Origin: Gammaproteobacteria bacterium
Lineage (GTDB): Bacteria > Pseudomonadota > Gammaproteobacteria > JACKNK01
Length of the DNA stretch: 64,000 bases
Assembly: GCA_024234895.1 (NCBI GenBank)
Contig: JACKNJ010000004.1
Location: forward strand, 186,001 to 250,000
Direction of reading: 5' to 3'
The translations under genes were made by a program, and so were the position numbers. Under the pieces are notes generated by a model, which saw only the letters and a list, made by a program, of their open reading frames with translations, was not told where the DNA came from and ran no database searches. This document shows positions 63,620-64,000 of this stretch, one piece after another (within the stretch, counting starts at the first letter, position 1; the number at the start of each line of letters is the position of its first letter).

Positions 63620-63931
63620 TTAGTTGCCGGAAGCCGCCGGGGCCGCAGGCGCGACCGGAGCCGCATAGCCGTACGGGGCATAGCCGTAGCCGTAGCCCGG
63701 ATAGCCACCCCAGCCGCCGGGGAAACCACCCCAGCCGCCAGGGAAACCACCCCAACCACCGGGGTAACCACCACCCCAGCTGTTCCACGGACCGCCGCCG
63801 TACCACGGACCACCGCCCCACGGACCACCATAGTAACCGTCGTCACCCCACCAGGCCTGCGCCGGAGCAACAGCACCGGCCATCGCGCCAGCGACAGCAA
63901 CGGCAGCCACGATCTTGGTCAACTTCTTCAT
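63620..63931 (-). CDS. Secreted Gly/Tyr/Trp/Pro-rich protein, sulfur globule protein-like
   Basis: The 103-residue product has a signal peptide (MKKLTKIVAAVAVAGAMAGA and cleavage after APAQA) and a mature part made almost wholly of Gly, Trp, Tyr, Pro and Ala. It has three tandem units of the type GGWGGFP and a tail YPGYGYGYAPYGYAAPVAP. This composition, size and signal peptide match the envelope proteins of sulfur globules in Allochromatium and relatives (SgpA/B/C). A perfect AGGAGG ribosome site and strong terminator imply high expression as a single gene. Other glycine-rich secreted proteins are the alternative. Confidence 0.75.
   Translation of the reverse strand: MKKLTKIVAAVAVAGAMAGAVAPAQAWWGDDGYYGGPWGGGPWYGGGPWNSWGGGYPGGWGGFPGGWGGFPGGWGGYPGYGYGYAPYGYAAPVAPAAPAASGN
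63705..63767. repeat. Three tandem 21-bp units in the sulfur globule-like gene
   Basis: Units at 63705, 63726 and 63747 share CCACCCCAGCCGCCGGGGAA with a few substitutions, mostly in the third copy. They encode the WGGFPGG-type heptapeptide three times. Confidence 0.85.
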
Positions 63932-63937
63932 GCGTTT

Positions 63938-63943
63938 CCTCCT
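63938..63943 (-). promoter_or_regulatory. Consensus ribosome binding site of the sulfur globule-like gene
   Basis: AGGAGG on the minus strand lies six bases before the ATG. It is one of the strongest ribosome sites in the window and supports both the start and high expression. Confidence 0.9.
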
Positions 63944-64000
63944 AACGGAAAGGTTCTAATGACGGGAACCACCTGCCTTCAGGCGTATCCAGATTAACCA

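Noticed and set aside
63506..63997. Plus-strand open frames over the sulfur globule-like gene
   Set aside because: They are antisense to the signal-peptide gene, which has a perfect ribosome site and terminator.

Overview
The window is GC-rich chromosomal DNA from a gammaproteobacterium. The evidence is a full tolQRAB-pal-cpoB block followed by queE and queC, an initiator tRNA leading into rimP-nusA-infB-rbfA-truB, ruvCAB, Rsd, EttA, UbiG, BioH, AmpE and BepA. A secreted Gly/Tyr/Trp/Pro-rich protein at the right edge looks like a sulfur globule envelope protein. If that is right, the organism is a sulfur oxidiser of the Chromatiales type. This lineage call is an inference from gene content; no rRNA gene is present.

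Layout. 1-3.0 kb: the end of greB, a small CxxC protein, and a reverse operon of a 5'-nucleotidase, peroxiredoxin Bcp and YaeQ. 3.1-10 kb: a signalling island with a FIST sensor, a large cytosolic hybrid histidine kinase with all catalytic residues, and a convergent membrane-bound hybrid kinase that has lost its phosphoacceptor histidines. 10.4-13.7 kb: an RNB exoribonuclease, Rsd, DUF1841 and YjbQ. 13.7-20.3 kb: CcoS, LysS, a Sel1 protein, a TrpD2-like protein, EttA and two unknowns. 20.3-25.6 kb: methionine salvage (mtnA, mtaD), ubiG, a HAD phosphatase (gph or mupP), an Mth938-like protein and a hemerythrin-like protein. 25.8-34.8 kb: divergent hrcA/nadK, coupled msrB-srkA, tRNA-Ser, a MagIII-like glycosylase, and a compact reverse cluster of AmpE, a thioredoxin, a ROK kinase and a hydrolase. 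34.8-43.6 kb: bioH-mazG, an orphan YejA-like binding protein, polyphosphate:AMP phosphotransferase, an orphan TonB, a membrane thioredoxin and scpAB. 43.7-51.2 kb: murI, then truB-rbfA-infB-nusA-rimP and initiator tRNA-fMet. 51.3-64 kb: a rhodanese, BepA, tRNA-Lys, queC-queE-cpoB-pal-tolBARQ-ybgC, ruvBAC, yebC and the sulfur globule-like gene.

The genes work together as household blocks: translation factors (tRNA-fMet to truB), envelope integrity (tol-pal, BepA, MurI, AmpE), chromosome segregation and recombination (ScpAB, RuvABC), sulfur and methionine recycling (MtnA, MtaD), oxidative damage repair (Bcp, MsrB, SrkA) and queuosine synthesis. Many neighbours overlap by 1-4 bases (TGATG or ATGA), so translational coupling is common.

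The gaps hold several families of short palindromic REP-like elements, most often as inverted pairs. No phage, transposase, integron or CRISPR array is visible. The least ordinary features are the degenerate hybrid kinase, a six-copy 15-bp repeat encoding a His-Asp leader on SrkA, a His/Asp tail on TolQ, a Cys cluster in the AmpE-like protein, and an initiator tRNA with an apparent U1-U72 mismatch.
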